DNA from: Planctomycetota bacterium
Lineage (GTDB): Bacteria; Planctomycetota; UBA1135
DNA: 5,571 bases
Assembly: GCA_027623585.1 (NCBI GenBank)
Contig: JAQBVK010000174.1
Location: forward strand, 1 to 5,571
Direction: 5' to 3'
Numbering within the stretch: position 1 is the first letter of the stretch; every line of letters starts with the position of its first letter. The notes under the pieces are model-generated. The model had not been told where the DNA came from. It did not search any database and saw nothing but the letters and a program-made list of their open reading frames with translations. Shown here piece after piece: positions 4,163 through 5,571 of the stretch. The position numbers were made by a program, and so were the translations under genes.

Positions 4163-5571
4163 ATGAATCCCGCTCCGCTTCTCCGTCTCACTCTTCTCCT
4201 CGGCGCAGTGTGCGCCGGCTCCTGTGCTCACGAGCATTCTCACGACGCGTCCGCGCCCGGACACGCCGATGCCGCGGCCGAGGCACCCGCTCGGCAACTG
4301 ACGATCTGGTCGGAGCGCCACGAGTACTTCGCGGAGCACGACCTCTGCGTCGCCGGCGAGGAAGCCAGTTTCGCAGTGCATGCCACCACCTTGAGCGACG
4401 GAGCCCCCGTCCTGCGTGGGCCTCTGCGCATGAGTTTTCGCCGCGGCGAGCAGCGCATCGACGTCGAAGTCGAGGAACCGCTGCGGCCGGGCATCTTCCT
4501 CGGTGAAGTCGCGCTCCCCGAAGCGGGCACCTGGAGTTGGGACTTGGAACTCCACGGCGACTCGCTCGCGATGCCTGCGTGGCAGATCGCCGCGAACGCC
4601 GCTGAGCTCGAGGAGATCGCCGCCGAAGTGGTGGAGCCGGAAGGAATCACGGTGCTCAAGGAGCAGCAATGGCCGATGTTCATGCTGACCGCGGTAGCGG
4701 AGCCGCGCGCCATGGCTACGCGCATTCCGGTGATGGTCCGCGTCACGAGTCCTCCCGAAGCGGACTTCATCGTGCGCGCGCAAGTGGACGGCGTGCTGGA
4801 GAGCGGATCCGCCGAGGCTTGGCCTGCGCTCGGTGCGAGCGTGACCGCTGGCGCAGTCCTCGGTCGCATGCGTGTGCCTGCGGTCGGGTCGGAAGGTGCC
4901 GCGGTCGCGGCGTGGGCACTGCAGCGCGAGGCATGGATGCGTGACGTCGAGCAAGGGCTTGCCGCCGCCGATGCGGATCAACGAAGGCTCACACTCGAAC
5001 GCGATCAGGCGCTCCGCGCGGAGCGGCGCGTGCGTGAACTCGCAGCGGCGGAATCGGCGTCGGCGCGTGAACTCGAGGAAGCACGCACGCATGCCGCTGG
5101 CCTGAGTGCCGAGCTCGAGGCCGCGACCGTGCGCCTGGAATCCTGGCGTCGCGCTGCGGAGCGCGCCGCCGTGGATCCGGCTGCCGCCGGTTCCCCGGAT
5201 GCTCCTTGGACGCTCGATCTCCTCGCACCCTGCAGCGGACGCGTCGTCGAATCCTTCGCCGCGCCCGGTTCCTTTCACGAGGCCGGTGCCGCGCTGCTGC
5301 GCGTGCACGACGCCACCCGCCTGCAACTCGTCGCCTACGCGCCGCTCGCTCTGGCGGGCGCGCTCGACGACGCCACGCTCGAGATCGTGATGCCGGACGG
5401 CAGCCGCGCAAGTCTGCCTGGTCCACTCGGCCGACGCCTCTTGAGCGACGCGCCCGCGGACACTGACGCGCGCGCGGTGCCGCTGGTGTTCACGTGCGCC
5501 GCGACGACCGGATTGCGCTCGGGAGCGGTGCTCTCCGGTTGGGTGGCGAGCGAAGCGCCGCGCATGGCGCT
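4163..5571 (+). CDS. RND efflux periplasmic adaptor (CzcB/CusB-type membrane fusion protein), cut by the window edge
   Basis: The adaptor links an inner-membrane RND pump to an outer-membrane TolC-like channel for metal-ion export. From ATG 4163, 469 residues are visible with no stop. Residues 1-21 are a lipoprotein signal with lipobox AGS-Cys21, followed by a His-rich patch (CAHEHSHD, then GH) that may bind metal. Residues about 45-130 form the extra N-terminal domain of heavy-metal adaptors (TIWSERHEYFAEH, then RPGIFLGEVALPEAGTW). The family hallmark GITVLKEQQW is at 161-170. A first lipoyl half (about 202-237) leads into a helical hairpin (about 246-335, rich in Glu, Arg and Ala), then the second lipoyl half (about 349-381, LAPCSGRVVESFAAPGSFHE), then the start of the beta-barrel domain. 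Substrate (Zn/Co/Cd or Cu/Ag) cannot be told: no Met-rich copper motif is seen, while the His richness favours divalent cations. No Shine-Dalgarno precedes ATG 4163. The pump gene would be expected beyond the window. Confidence 0.9.
   Translation, partial: MNPAPLLRLTLLLGAVCAGSCAHEHSHDASAPGHADAAAEAPARQLTIWSERHEYFAEHDLCVAGEEASFAVHATTLSDGAPVLRGPLRMSFRRGEQRIDVEVEEPLRPGIFLGEVALPEAGTWSWDLELHGDSLAMPAWQIAANAAELEEIAAEVVEPEGITVLKEQQWPMFMLTAVAEPRAMATRIPVMVRVTSPPEADFIVRAQVDGVLESGSAEAWPALGASVTAGAVLGRMRVPAVGSEGAAVAAWALQREAWMRDVEQGLAAADADQRRLTLERDQALRAERRVRELAAAESASARELEEARTHAAGLSAELEAATVRLESWRRAAERAAVDPAAAGSPDAPWTLDLLAPCSGRVVESFAAPGSFHEAGAALLRVHDATRLQLVAYAPLALAGALDDATLEIVMPDGSRASLPGPLGRRLLSDAPADTDARAVPLVFTCAATTGLRSGAVLSGWVASEAPRMA

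Noticed and set aside
3992..5326. Long minus-strand open frame (444 codons) opposite the efflux adaptor
   Set aside because: It is antisense to a clear CzcB/CusB-type adaptor. Its translation is Arg/His/Gly-rich without domain motifs, typical of the antisense frame of GC-rich coding DNA.

Overview
The window is a compact, high-GC bacterial segment with seven protein-coding genes and almost no non-coding DNA. No RNA genes, insertion sequences, CRISPR arrays or long repeats are visible. The tripartite (RND-type) efflux adaptor and several predicted lipoproteins point to a Gram-negative, double-membraned bacterium. The xylose isomerase is the short (~390 aa) class I type. The mix of a DUF1080/LamG-like lipoprotein, a stand-alone urate-hydroxylase-type membrane protein and weak Shine-Dalgarno signals would suit a Planctomycetota- or Myxococcota-like genome. 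That placement is inference; no sequence here fixes the taxon.

Layout, left to right. (1) The first 143 codons of xylulokinase (xylB), minus strand, run off the left edge. (2) A plus-strand pair follows: a lipoprotein with a concanavalin/DUF1080-like domain (428-1189), then, 11 bp later, a small lipid-anchored class I cytochrome c (1201-1578). (3) A minus-strand pair comes next. A seven-helix membrane protein of the PuuD/Urate_ox_N family (1572-2360) overlaps the cytochrome c gene tail-to-tail. Xylose isomerase xylA (2417-3601) lies upstream of it in the same direction. (4) Divergent from xylA, a plus-strand metal-efflux locus begins: a His/Asp/Glu-rich exported small protein (3643-4107), then a lipid-anchored CzcB/CusB-type periplasmic adaptor (4163 to beyond the right edge).

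How they fit together. XylA (D-xylose to D-xylulose) and XylB (D-xylulose to xylulose 5-phosphate) are consecutive steps of the isomerase pathway and share a strand. They are separated by the puuD-like gene and the opposing lipoprotein/cytochrome pair. Known PuuD urate hydroxylases carry a membrane domain fused to a C-terminal cytochrome c; here the membrane domain stands alone and a separate cytochrome c lipoprotein is its convergent neighbour, so a split oxidase is possible. The right-hand genes look like the start of a heavy-metal RND efflux operon whose pump gene would lie past the window. Nothing seen amounts to a clearly new system. The best leads are the PuuD/cytochrome c arrangement, the His-rich leader protein of the efflux locus, and the overlapping divergent start codons at 427-430.
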